Assembly (NCBI RefSeq): GCF_002849615.1
Contig: NZ_PDNV01000008.1
Location: forward strand, 62,001-126,000
DNA length: 64,000 nucleotides
Source of the DNA: Pollutimonas nitritireducens
Lineage (GTDB): Bacteria; Pseudomonadota; Gammaproteobacteria; Burkholderiales; Burkholderiaceae_B
Direction: 5' to 3'
Part shown: positions 33,739-42,750 of the stretch, piece after piece
Layout: every line of letters starts with the position of its first letter
Numbering within the stretch: the first letter of the stretch is position 1
Position numbers and translations under genes: made by a program
Notes under the pieces: generated by a model
Seen by the model: only the letters and a program-made list of their open reading frames with translations
Database searches by the model: none
What the model was told of the DNA's origin: nothing

Positions 33739-34864
33739 TGTGCAACTCGCGATGGGGGTCGAGGAATCGGTCACCGGAAAATACATACAATTCATCTGGC
33801 TGGGCCTGCCCGGCCATCCATGGCGCGATGCGCATCGCATGCGCGGCCGCCAGCGTGACACCGCTGTGGCAAGTGGCCACAAAGGCTCCCGGGCAGGATC
33901 GGGACTCTTGGTATATCGGGTATCCATCAGGTGTCATGACGCGAAGCGCGGCCCAGCTACGGACGATGTTCAAGTTCGCCAATTTGGGAAAGCACACGAT
34001 GGCTCGCGCGGCAATTCCGGCCAGCACATCAGTGCGCGTGGTGTCATTGAAGCCGCAGTCTTCCATGGAGTCACCGATTTGTATCGTGCCTTCATCCGTT
34101 TGACGAACGTAGATCGTGGGATTTTTCAGAAACGGCGCAATTCGCTCGCCTATTAACACTTGTCCCTGGTTCGGTTGAACGGGGGCATGGAGCCCGACCT
34201 TGTCCGCCAGCAGTTTATTGCCCAGGCCAGCCGCCAACACCAGGCGCGGCGCTTGAAAGGCGCCATTGGACGTCGCGACATGGAATGTGCCGTCGGTGTG
34301 CAGAATGTCTTGGACCCGACGATTGACATGCAGGACCGCACCGCGGCCCAAACAGGCCTTATGCAGCGCATGAAAGAGTTTCAGCGGATTCACATGACCG
34401 TCCATAGGCGTGTAACTTGCCCCGGTAACGTCCGGACCGACGCCCGGCAATCGGCCGCGCATAGCGGTTTGCTCGAGCATTTCAAATTCATAGTGCGGTC
34501 CGACCTCAGCCTGCAGCCACTCGAGGCGCTCACGTCGCTCGACAAATTCCTGCGTATTCAGGCAGAAGTGAAAACCGCCATTCTGGACAAGCTCTACATT
34601 GACCTGTGTCTCGTCGAGCAAATCGGCCGCGAAACCGGGCCACAGACGCGACGAGGCCAGGGACCAGCGGGCATATGCGCTGCAACCAAAGCCCTTTCCC
34701 TGGACCCATACCAGGCCAAAATTCCCGCGCGACGCGCGGAAGGCCACATCACCCTCATCGAGCAGCGTGACGGTCAAACCTTGCCGCAGCAGTCCGTACG
34801 CAATGGCGCTTCCGACCAAGCCTGCGCCAACCACCAGCACATCACTGTCGTTTGACATCGTCAT
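33728..34864 (-). CDS. HcnC/DadA-like FAD-dependent amine oxidase subunit
   Basis: A 378-residue DAO-fold enzyme. FAD motif VLVVGAGLVGSAIAYGLLRQG (GAGLVG 13-18), GNFGLVWVQGKGFG, and a C-terminal TPDGYPIYQESRSCPGAFVA loop. This is the catalytic beta subunit that oxidises the secondary amine or amino acid. Its start overlaps the stop of the PotC-like permease gene (ATGA), tying import directly to oxidation. Candidate substrates are opines, sarcosine-like amines or D-hydroxyproline; the sequence does not decide. Confidence 0.92.
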   Translation of the reverse strand: MTMSNDSDVLVVGAGLVGSAIAYGLLRQGLTVTLLDEGDVAFRASRGNFGLVWVQGKGFGCSAYARWSLASSRLWPGFAADLLDETQVNVELVQNGGFHFCLNTQEFVERRERLEWLQAEVGPHYEFEMLEQTAMRGRLPGVGPDVTGASYTPMDGHVNPLKLFHALHKACLGRGAVLHVNRRVQDILHTDGTFHVATSNGAFQAPRLVLAAGLGNKLLADKVGLHAPVQPNQGQVLIGERIAPFLKNPTIYVRQTDEGTIQIGDSMEDCGFNDTTRTDVLAGIAARAIVCFPKLANLNIVRSWAALRVMTPDGYPIYQESRSCPGAFVATCHSGVTLAAAHAMRIAPWMAGQAQPDELYVFSGDRFLDPHRELHNDH

Positions 34865-35655
34865 CCCTTACCCACCAAAACCCGGTCAAGGCCAACCAGC
34901 CGGTCCAGAACGAACATGGTGATCGTGGTCACCACGATCAACACGGTGGAGAGCGACGCGACCAGAGGATCGATGCTTTGCGAGATGTAGCTGTACATTG
35001 CGACCGGCAAAGTGGTGGTGCCGGGTGTCGCCACAAAGATCGTCATAGTGACCTCGTCGAAGCTCTGAATAAACGCCAGCATCCAGCCGCCCGCCACCCC
35101 AGGCAGAATAAGGGGCAGCACAATCCGCCTGAAAACCGTGTGGGGCCTGGCGCCGAGCGATCGCGCGGCCAGCTCTGTGTCACGGCTCAGCCCAATAACA
35201 GAGGCGAGGGTCAAGCGCAGCGCATAGGGAAACACCACAATCACGTGCGTCATGGACAACCACCCAAAGGAACCGCTGAATCCTGCCTGATTGAAAAAAC
35301 GCAAAAAGGCAATACCCATCACCACATGGGGAATCATCAAGGGCGACAAGAAGAAGGCAGTCAAGGCATTGCGCCCGGGAAACCGATAGTGCGCCAAGCC
35401 AAGGGCGGCGGGGACGGCGAGTATCACAGCCACTGAAGCGCTCACCAATGCCAGCCAGGCAGACATCAGAAAGGCATCGATGAACTGGCGTTCATCCAGG
35501 ATGGCGTAAAACCACCGAAGTGACAGTCCGTCGCTGGGCAATGAAATGTAGCCCAGCGAGGTGAACGATACCGCCACAACCACAAGCAAGGGGGCTGTAA
35601 TGAACAGAATAAAAAGCGAATGATAGGTGAGCCCCAGCCAATGATTCTTTTGCAT
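34861..35655 (-). CDS. Polyamine-type ABC permease, PotC family
   Basis: A 264-residue permease with about six membrane segments. The EAA loop is ELAARSLGARPHTVFRRIVL. I chose the ATG giving MQKNHWLGLTYHSLFILFI, 8 bases past the PotB-like stop. It forms the channel of the importer with the PotB-like protein. Confidence 0.92.
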   Translation of the reverse strand: MQKNHWLGLTYHSLFILFITAPLLVVVAVSFTSLGYISLPSDGLSLRWFYAILDERQFIDAFLMSAWLALVSASVAVILAVPAALGLAHYRFPGRNALTAFFLSPLMIPHVVMGIAFLRFFNQAGFSGSFGWLSMTHVIVVFPYALRLTLASVIGLSRDTELAARSLGARPHTVFRRIVLPLILPGVAGGWMLAFIQSFDEVTMTIFVATPGTTTLPVAMYSYISQSIDPLVASLSTVLIVVTTITMFVLDRLVGLDRVLVGKG

Positions 35656-35663
35656 GACGGCTC

Positions 35664-36572
35664 CTAGCGCTCGAAGACGGCGTGATAGCGTCGCTCGACC
35701 AGATAATTGCTTCCGAGAATGATGAGAACCATGGCTATCAGCAGCAATATGGCAATGGCGGCGCCCAGGGGCCAATTCAAGGTCGCAGTGAACTCGTCAT
35801 AAGCGGCTGTGGCAACCACCTTGAGCCGGCGCCCACCCAGAATGGCAGGTGTGGCAAAGGCCGACGCCGCCAGGGCGAACACAATGATGCTTCCCGAGAG
35901 AACCCCCGGCATAATTTGCGGGAGTATGACGCGTCGCAATACCGTCAAAGGCGATGCGCCCAAGGAAAGCCCTGCGTTCTCCACGGAAGGATCCAGCTTC
36001 TGGATGGAGGCCCAGACCGAGATGATCATGAATGGAATCAGCACATGCGTGAGCGCGATGGTTACGCCACCCATGGTGTAGAGCATCTTGAACGGGCTGC
36101 TGATAAGACCCAGCGATTGCAGGGCGGAATTGATCAGGCCTTCATTGCCCATCAGGATCGCCCAGCCCAGCGTGCGCACGATCACGGAGATCAGCAACGG
36201 CCCCAGAATGACGACCAGGAAAATCGCGCGCCAGGGGCTGCGCATGCGGGAGAGGATCAGCGCCTCGGGCACGCCCAGTGCGACACACAAGACGGTGACC
36301 GCCAGCGACATGCCGCCCGTGCGCAGAAATATTTCGTGATAATAACTATCGGTGAGCACTTCAACGTAATGGGCGAATGTGTACCCTTCACCCGTCCCTG
36401 TGGTGCTGTCATAAACAGAAAATGACAACACCGCCGTCAGCAGCAATGGAATCAGCAGCAAGCCTAGAAACAGCAATAGCGCGGGGCCGCAAAGCAGCCA
36501 TGGAGTCGGGTTGCCGAACCATGGACGGTGAGAACGGCGCACGTCCGCGCTGACAGCCACTGAGTCAGCCAT
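35664..36572 (-). CDS. Polyamine-type ABC permease, PotB family
   Basis: A 302-residue permease. A cytoplasmic N-terminus (MADSVAVSADVRRSHRPWF) precedes TM1 (LLLFLGLLLIPLLLTAVLSF). EAA loop: VENAGLSLGASPLTVLRRVI. It overlaps the ATPase gene stop by 8 bases. Confidence 0.92.
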   Translation of the reverse strand: MADSVAVSADVRRSHRPWFGNPTPWLLCGPALLLFLGLLLIPLLLTAVLSFSVYDSTTGTGEGYTFAHYVEVLTDSYYHEIFLRTGGMSLAVTVLCVALGVPEALILSRMRSPWRAIFLVVILGPLLISVIVRTLGWAILMGNEGLINSALQSLGLISSPFKMLYTMGGVTIALTHVLIPFMIISVWASIQKLDPSVENAGLSLGASPLTVLRRVILPQIMPGVLSGSIIVFALAASAFATPAILGGRRLKVVATAAYDEFTATLNWPLGAAIAILLLIAMVLIILGSNYLVERRYHAVFER

Positions 36573-37632
36573 GCGCAGTCTCCGCGTCCAACATGCGCAT
36601 GTCTTCGTCCTGCCAGGCCAGGTGCACCGTGTCGCCTTCAACCGCAGGCGGGATGCCCACGTTGGGAATATTGACCCGTAACCGACCGAGCGGCCCTTCC
36701 ACTTCCATTGCCCAATGGTTGCCCAGGAACATGCGAGCCCGTACGACACTGCTTATGCGGCTGTCTGTGGGTGTCGCCACACGGATTTTCTCTGGACGGA
36801 TATAAACCTGGATTTCGTCGGCGTACTGGGCGCTTTCATGTGGAATGCGTACATTGAGCCCGCCCATTTGCACCCGACAACAATTCGGCTGCCTTTCCGT
36901 AATGCGCGCGGCAATACAGTTGGTCTTGCCCAGGAAACTGGAGGCGAACGCCGACCTGGGACGTTCGTAGGCCTCGAACGGCGTGGAGACTTGTACGATT
37001 TTTCCGCCATGCATGACGGCAATCCGATCACTCATGGTCATGGCTTCAATCTGGTCATGAGTAACGAGTATGGTCGTGATGCCCAGCTTTTTCTGGATGG
37101 CGCGCAACTCGATATGCATTTCCTCGCGCAATTTGGCATCCAGATTGGACATGGGCTCGTCCAGCAACAGCACATTGGGACGTATTGCCAGTGCTCGGGC
37201 AACAGCCACGCGCTGGCGCTGGCCGCCGGACAGTTCGCGGGGAAAGCGATCGGCCAGGCCATCGAGCCGAACCAGTTCCAGCGTTTCGGAGATGCGCTGG
37301 CCGCGCTCACTGCGGGCCATGCCTTGCATCTCCAGGCCGAACCCTATATTGGCTGCTACTGACATGTGCGGGAAAAGGGCATAGCTTTGAAAAACAATGC
37401 CCATGCCGCGTTTTTCCGGGCGAGTCCGCGTGATGTCGCGACCTTCGAGCAGGATGCGGCCGCGGGTCGGTTCGGTGAAGCCCGCCACCATCTGCAAGGT
37501 GGTGGTCTTGCCGCAGCCCGACGGACCGAGTAAGGAGAGGAACTCGCCGCGTTCGATTTCAAGGCTGATGTCTTCGACGACGGTGAGATCTCCGTAGCGC
37601 TTGGCAAGTCCTTCAAGAATCAAGTAAGTCAT
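36565..37632 (-). CDS. Polyamine-type ABC ATPase, PotA family
   Basis: A 355-residue ABC ATPase. Walker A GPSGCGKTT (36-44), signature LSGGQRQRVAVARAL, Walker B LLLDEPMSNLDAKLR, switch VTHDQIEA, then a TOBE domain (VYIRPEKIRV). Second gene of the operon. It energises uptake of the ligand bound by the PotD-like receptor. Confidence 0.94.
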   Translation of the reverse strand: MTYLILEGLAKRYGDLTVVEDISLEIERGEFLSLLGPSGCGKTTTLQMVAGFTEPTRGRILLEGRDITRTRPEKRGMGIVFQSYALFPHMSVAANIGFGLEMQGMARSERGQRISETLELVRLDGLADRFPRELSGGQRQRVAVARALAIRPNVLLLDEPMSNLDAKLREEMHIELRAIQKKLGITTILVTHDQIEAMTMSDRIAVMHGGKIVQVSTPFEAYERPRSAFASSFLGKTNCIAARITERQPNCCRVQMGGLNVRIPHESAQYADEIQVYIRPEKIRVATPTDSRISSVVRARMFLGNHWAMEVEGPLGRLRVNIPNVGIPPAVEGDTVHLAWQDEDMRMLDAETAHG

Positions 37633-37672
37633 GGCGCGCCCCTCTCTTTTTTACGCGTACGGCTGACAGAAA

Positions 37673-38704
37673 TCAACGTTCGACCGTACGGTTCCAGCGT
37701 GTCGTCCATTGCGCCCGATTGGGATTGATAGCAGTCCAGTCCATGACCAGCATGTTTTCGACGGCTTTCGCACCATACGGCACCTTTTTGGCGACTTCAG
37801 GCGAGAGTTCTACCGTCTTGTTGGTAGGTCCCCAGCCCTCGGACTCGGCAAGCAGGGCCTGATTTTCAGGACGCACCAGGAACTCGATAAAAGCCTGGGC
37901 TAATTCCGGTTCTGGACTTTTGTCGATCGCGCAGGCGGCGATCTGCAGGGAAACCGCGCCTTCCTTGGGGTAGACCATCTCTACTGGAAAGCCGGTATTC
38001 TTAAGCGCCTGGACTCGACCGCTTCCGTGCGCGGCAAGTATCACGCTCCCGTTCTGGAACATCTCCGCCAATTTGCCGGGTGCAGGCTCCCATGAGACGA
38101 CGTTCGGCTGCGCCTCCTCAATCATGGCCTTGAAGCCGGGCTCAATATTCTTTTCACCACCTCCGCGCAATCGCGCAAACACGACCAGTGTGTGCAAACC
38201 ATACGTATTGGTGATCGATGGGATCACCACTTTCTGTTTGAATTGCGGATCGACCAGCGCTTCCCATGAATCCGGCGGGGGCAGACCCAGTTTCTTGAAC
38301 GCCTCGGTGTTATATGCCAAGCCTGTAGCCACCAGCCCTATACCCACAGCCTTGCCGTCGATATTCGACATCGAATACAGATCCTTGTAGGTTTCCGGTT
38401 TGACGGGCGTACAGAATCCTAATTGAAGCGCCTGCCACATCGGGCCATCATCAATCAACGCAACGCCTATCTCGGGTTTTTTTCGTTGAGCTTGCAGCTT
38501 GGCCAGCGTTTCTGTCGAGGTTCCGGTGACCTGGACGACCTTGGTCCCGGGATGCTCTTTTTCGAAGGCGGGGAAAATCTTCTCCTTCATCAGCTTTTCG
38601 GTCGACCCACCATTCGCAGCCACATAAAGCGTGGACTCAGCCCAGACAGCCGAAGTGCACAGGGTGGCAAGAATGGCTGCCGTGAGTTTCATACGTAAAT
38701 GCAT
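37673..38704 (-). CDS. PotD/AfuA-like ABC solute-binding protein
   Basis: A 343-residue periplasmic receptor with signal peptide MKLTAAILATLCTSAVWAES. The mature part starts TLYVAANGGSTEKLMKEKIF and has FEKEHPGTKVVQVTGTSTET, typical of the spermidine/putrescine and Fe-type family. Three ATGs are close together; AAGGAG lies 6 bases before the one chosen. First gene of a nine-gene operon (receptor, ATPase, two permeases, three oxidase subunits, RidA, LysR). Confidence 0.93.
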   Translation of the reverse strand: MHLRMKLTAAILATLCTSAVWAESTLYVAANGGSTEKLMKEKIFPAFEKEHPGTKVVQVTGTSTETLAKLQAQRKKPEIGVALIDDGPMWQALQLGFCTPVKPETYKDLYSMSNIDGKAVGIGLVATGLAYNTEAFKKLGLPPPDSWEALVDPQFKQKVVIPSITNTYGLHTLVVFARLRGGGEKNIEPGFKAMIEEAQPNVVSWEPAPGKLAEMFQNGSVILAAHGSGRVQALKNTGFPVEMVYPKEGAVSLQIAACAIDKSPEPELAQAFIEFLVRPENQALLAESEGWGPTNKTVELSPEVAKKVPYGAKAVENMLVMDWTAINPNRAQWTTRWNRTVER

Positions 38705-38812
38705 ATACATCTCCTTGAATGGGACGACCGGATGAGCACGGTGAAACACTGCTGCAAGGAGATTGTGCTAGGCGCCGCCTCATGCGGTCAAATGCAAATA
38801 AAGGCCGCATCA

Positions 38813-38827
38813 ATAAATTTTTGGTAT
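38813..38827. promoter_or_regulatory. LysR-type box upstream of the PotD-like gene
   Basis: ATAAATTTTTGGTAT keeps the ATA-N9-TAT frame and the whole right half (TTTGGTAT) of the box at 29467-29481, 11 of 15 bases in all. It lies 109 bases before the PotD-like start, inside the divergent intergenic region shared with the peptide-type importer operon. Confidence 0.5.
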
Positions 38828-38963
38828 GCACCGAACACCATCGACGTGCCGTTGCACGGGACCGGCTTGGAGTGGGCGAGCGCTTCATGTCGTGAGGTTT
38901 CATGTACTTGACACATTGGTCACGTAAAGTCCGTGCCTATTGATGCAACCCACGGAAGAACTC

Positions 38964-40634
38964 ATGAACGTTACGCGTCGCGGCATACTGGCACTCAGTT
39001 CCGCCTTGATCATTTCCCCTCTCTCCATCGGCTCGACGGCCCTGGCCCAAGAGGCCGATAAGCGCCGCGTCATCACGGTGGCCGTCCAACAAATCGTGAA
39101 TTCGGGATCGCTGGATCCTTTGCGCGAACAAAGTAATGTGGGCAGCCGGCTCTTGCCCATGATCTATTCCAGCCTGATCGAGCTGGACGCCCAGGGCGAC
39201 TTGTCGCAAAAGCCGGGCGTGGCTGAATCCTGGAAGCGGATTGACGATAGAACCATCGAAATCAAACTGCGCAAAGGCGTGCGCTTTCATAACGGCCAGG
39301 AATTGACTGCGGAAGATGTGGCGTTCAGCTTCGGCCCCGAGCGCATGTTTGCGGACACCCAAGCACGCCGCCCCGACCAGGATGACAAGACCATCGCCGT
39401 GGACAATGGCAAGAAGCAGATGACGACGGCAGGCAGCACCATGGCAGCGCCTCCCCCGGAAGTTACGGCAATTGCCAGGCGTCTATGGCCATCGCTGGAA
39501 GCGGTCAAGGTGGTGGATGCGCACACGGTCCACTTCGTGAACGCCGTAGCGGATCTGACACTCGAGGGACGCATCGCTCGTCTAGGCTCAGAAATCGTCT
39601 CAAAACAAGCCTACCTGGCTTCAAAAAACTGGAATGAATGGGCGCAGGCGCCCGTCAGCGCCGGACCCTTCAAGGTCAAAAGCTTCAAACAGGATCAATC
39701 CCTGACGTTGGCAGCCCACGACGACTATTTCGGCGGCAAGCCCAATGTGCGCGAAATCCGTTATGTGGTCGTGCCGGAAGTGTCTTCGCGCATCAACGGC
39801 CTGCTGTCGGGTCAATATGATTTCATCACGGACATCCCGCCGGACCAGATCAAAACCGTGGAAGCCAATCCAAAGTTCGAGGTGGTCGGCGGCCCCGTCC
39901 TGAACCATCGCATCATGGTGTTCGACACCAGCCACCCCATACTGGCCAACCTCAAGATACGCCAGGCGCTCACGCATGCAATTGACCGGGACGTCATCGT
40001 ACAGGCGCTCTGGGACAATCGCACCAGCGTGCCTGCCGGCTTGCAGTGGGAGTACTACGGCGACATGTATCTTCAAGACTGGCGTGCCCCCGAATTCGAT
40101 CTTGAGCTGGCGAAAAGATTGGTGAAAGAATCAGGATACAAGGGCGAGCCTATTCCTTACCGTGTCATGAACAACTACTACACCAATCAAGTGCAGACCG
40201 CGCAGATTCTGGTGGAGATGTGGCGCGCTGCCGGCTTGAACATTGAACTGCAAATGAAGGAAAACTGGCAGCAGGTGTGGGACCGAAGCAGTCCTCGCGG
40301 CATCCGCGACTGGTCCAACTCCGCGCCCTATAGCGATCCAGTCAGTTCGCTGGTCAACCAACATGGACCCAACGGTCAACAACAGCAAAACGGCGAATGG
40401 ACCAATGCCGAGTTCAACACGCTGTCTTCCGTCCTGGAAACGTCGGTCGATGCCGCGCAGCGCCGTAAGACCTTCCAGCGCATGTTGGAAATCAGCGAAC
40501 GTGAAGATCCGGCGTACACAGTGCTGCACCGTACCGCCCTGTTCTACGGCAAACGTAAAGATATCGACTGGAAATGGTCACCCACTTTCACGATGGACTT
40601 TCGCGCCAGCAATATCAAGTTCGACAAACCATGA
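38964..40634 (+). CDS. ABC solute-binding protein, family 5 (peptide/nickel type)
   Basis: A 556-residue receptor of the dipeptide/oligopeptide type. A signal with an arginine pair (NVTRRGILALSSALIISPLS, ending ALAQ) precedes the family-5 fold: PMIYSSLIELDAQGDLSQKPGVAESW, IKLRKGVRFHNGQELTAEDV and IRQALTHAIDRDVIV. GGAAG lies 5 bases before the chosen ATG. First gene of a seven-gene operon ending in a phosphonate-monoester-hydrolase-like enzyme and an HAD phosphatase. The ligand may therefore be a phosphorus-containing ester rather than a peptide (inference). Confidence 0.94.
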   Translation: MNVTRRGILALSSALIISPLSIGSTALAQEADKRRVITVAVQQIVNSGSLDPLREQSNVGSRLLPMIYSSLIELDAQGDLSQKPGVAESWKRIDDRTIEIKLRKGVRFHNGQELTAEDVAFSFGPERMFADTQARRPDQDDKTIAVDNGKKQMTTAGSTMAAPPPEVTAIARRLWPSLEAVKVVDAHTVHFVNAVADLTLEGRIARLGSEIVSKQAYLASKNWNEWAQAPVSAGPFKVKSFKQDQSLTLAAHDDYFGGKPNVREIRYVVVPEVSSRINGLLSGQYDFITDIPPDQIKTVEANPKFEVVGGPVLNHRIMVFDTSHPILANLKIRQALTHAIDRDVIVQALWDNRTSVPAGLQWEYYGDMYLQDWRAPEFDLELAKRLVKESGYKGEPIPYRVMNNYYTNQVQTAQILVEMWRAAGLNIELQMKENWQQVWDRSSPRGIRDWSNSAPYSDPVSSLVNQHGPNGQQQQNGEWTNAEFNTLSSVLETSVDAAQRRKTFQRMLEISEREDPAYTVLHRTALFYGKRKDIDWKWSPTFTMDFRASNIKFDKP

Positions 40635-41758
40635 ACGCGACCCTACTGCTACGGCCGCCGCTAAGACGCAGCGCGGACACTACACCGGCCCTATCACCGC
40701 GATATCAGCCGACGCAATTGGAACTGCCTTATCGTCCTTCGGGTGATGTGTCGCCGCAAACTGAGCCGCTGCCGTCGTTGCAGCAAGTGCAATCGCCTGC
40801 ACTGATAAGCATCCGCAATCTGCGTGTAAGCTTCGAGCAAAACGGCCGGATAGTGCCGATACTGCACGGTATTGACCTGGAGATTCAACAAGGCGAAGCC
40901 GTCGGCATCGTCGGCGAATCCGGGTGTGGCAAAAGCATTACGTGGTTGGCCATCCTGGGCCTGCTGGGCAAGCAGGCCCGCGTCGAAGGCTCCGCGCGTT
41001 TGAAGGACCAGGAAATCCTGAATGCCACGCCGCAAGCCATCACCCAGATCCGTGGCAAGCGTATAGCCATGATTTTCCAGGATCCGTCCTCGTCCCTGAA
41101 TCCAGCCCACCGCATCGGCACGCAGGTGGCCGAAGCCGTTGCCCTGCACCAGGGGCTGGGCCGACAAGCCGCTAAAGCCGAGGCAAAGCGCCTGCTTGAA
41201 CGCGTGCGTATCCCGAACGCAGCACAGCGGCTTCAGGCCTATCCGCATGAACTTTCCGGAGGCATGAATCAGCGCGTCATGATCGCCATCGCATTGGCGG
41301 GCAAGCCGGATCTGCTGGTTGCCGACGAACCCACGACGGCGCTGGACGCCACCGTCCAGGCGCAGATCATTGATCTGCTGAAGGAAATTCGGGTCGATTC
41401 CGGCATGGCGCTGGCTCTGATCTCGCATGACCTGGGCGTGATTGCCGATGTCAGCGACCGCGTCATGGTGATGTATGCCGGACGCGTCGTCGAATCCGCC
41501 GCCACCGACAGGCTGTTCTCGGCACCCATGCACCCTTATACCCGTGGACTGATCGCCGCCCTGCCCGACCTCGAGTCTGAGAACGGCCGTCTGGAAGCGA
41601 TCATGGGCACCGTACCGGAAGCCGGTAAACTGCCCAGCGGGTGCGGTTTCCGGCCCAGGTGCCAGCATGCCAGCGATAGTTGTGCCAGTGCGGTGCCGCC
41701 CTTGCTCCCGATGGTTCAAGGCCATCACGTTGCCTGTCTCAAGGCGGATGTCCAATGA
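40631..41758 (+). CDS. ABC importer ATPase, OppD/DppD family, with N-terminal extension
   Basis: A 375-residue ATPase. Walker A GESGCGKS (95-102), signature LSGGMNQRVMIAIAL, Walker B LLVADEPTTALD, and the Opp-type C-terminal Cys-rich motif CGFRPRCQHASDSC. About 58 residues rich in Pro/Arg/Gln precede the ABC domain, more than in typical OppD. The start overlaps the receptor gene stop (ATGA), which supports the long form. Confidence 0.93.
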   Translation: MNATLLLRPPLRRSADTTPALSPRYQPTQLELPYRPSGDVSPQTEPLPSLQQVQSPALISIRNLRVSFEQNGRIVPILHGIDLEIQQGEAVGIVGESGCGKSITWLAILGLLGKQARVEGSARLKDQEILNATPQAITQIRGKRIAMIFQDPSSSLNPAHRIGTQVAEAVALHQGLGRQAAKAEAKRLLERVRIPNAAQRLQAYPHELSGGMNQRVMIAIALAGKPDLLVADEPTTALDATVQAQIIDLLKEIRVDSGMALALISHDLGVIADVSDRVMVMYAGRVVESAATDRLFSAPMHPYTRGLIAALPDLESENGRLEAIMGTVPEAGKLPSGCGFRPRCQHASDSCASAVPPLLPMVQGHHVACLKADVQ

Positions 41759-42741
41759 CGGCTTTGCTCAGCGTCAACAACCTGGCACGCCATTACGCAG
41801 TGCGGAAATCCGGCGCATGGTTTGGTCAACGTGACGTACTGCGCGCGGTCGATGGCGTCAGCTTTGAGCTCGCGGCAGGCAGGACCCTGGGACTGGTCGG
41901 CGAGTCGGGCTGCGGCAAATCCACCACGGCCAAGATGGTGCTGGGCTTGCTGGCTCCCAGTCGGGGCAACGTGCAGTTCGAAGGGGCGGCAGTGCCTCAC
42001 AAACGCACCTCGGCTTGGCGCCAACTGCGCAAACGAATGCAAATGGTCTATCAGGACCCCCTCAGCGTCCTGGATCGCCGCCTGCCGGTCATCAACCAGG
42101 TTACCGAGCCGCTGATCGTGCTCGGCGGCGCTAGCGCCTCTGATCAGAAACACCAAGCCCGCGAAATCATGGCAGCCGTTGGACTCACACCGCACTTGTT
42201 CGAACGCTATCCGCATGAGCTGTCGGGTGGACAACGCCAACGCGTTGTGTTGGCGCGCGCCTTGATCTTGAAGCCCAGCCTGCTGGTTTGCGATGAGCCG
42301 ATTTCCGCGCTGGACGTATCTATTCAGGCACAAGTGATCAATTTGCTGGGCGATCTGCAGCAAAAGCTTGGCGTGGCCATGCTGTTCATCAGCCATGACC
42401 TGAAAGTGGTGCGCCACGTCTGCGATGACGTCGCCGTCATGTATCTGGGCAGGATCGTCGAGCAAGGATCCGCCGAACAATTATTTCGTGATCCAGCGCA
42501 CCCCTATACCCGCGCGCTGATTTCAGCCATCCCTTCCCCGAGGCGCAAACAGCAAACCCAACGGATTATTCTGCAGGGCGAGCCGCCGAACCCTATCCAG
42601 GTGCCCAGTGGCTGTGCGTTTCACCCGCGCTGCGCACACGCCACCGCCGTCTGTCGGGAAATTCGCCCCGAACTCGCGATCGTGGACGGCGCGCGCCGGG
42701 TCGCCTGCCATTTACACGCCACGACTGTTCCCCATACTTAG
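41755..42741 (+). CDS. ABC importer ATPase, OppF/DppF family
   Basis: A 328-residue ATPase. Walker A GESGCGKST (49-57), signature LSGGQRQRVVLARAL, Walker B LLVCDEPISALDVSIQ, C-terminal CAFHPRCAHATAVC. It overlaps the OppD-like gene by four bases (ATGA). With OppD it forms the ATPase heterodimer of the importer. Confidence 0.94.
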   Translation: MTALLSVNNLARHYAVRKSGAWFGQRDVLRAVDGVSFELAAGRTLGLVGESGCGKSTTAKMVLGLLAPSRGNVQFEGAAVPHKRTSAWRQLRKRMQMVYQDPLSVLDRRLPVINQVTEPLIVLGGASASDQKHQAREIMAAVGLTPHLFERYPHELSGGQRQRVVLARALILKPSLLVCDEPISALDVSIQAQVINLLGDLQQKLGVAMLFISHDLKVVRHVCDDVAVMYLGRIVEQGSAEQLFRDPAHPYTRALISAIPSPRRKQQTQRIILQGEPPNPIQVPSGCAFHPRCAHATAVCREIRPELAIVDGARRVACHLHATTVPHT

Positions 42742-42750
42742 GACCACCCC

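Noticed and set aside
38908-38913. TTGACA as a -35 box for the peptide-type importer operon
   Set aside because: A perfect hexamer, but no -10-like sequence lies 15-19 bases downstream.
40694-41755. 353-codon open frame antisense to the OppD-like gene
   Set aside because: OppD-like gene has Walker A/B and signature motifs; the antisense product is low-complexity shadow sequence.
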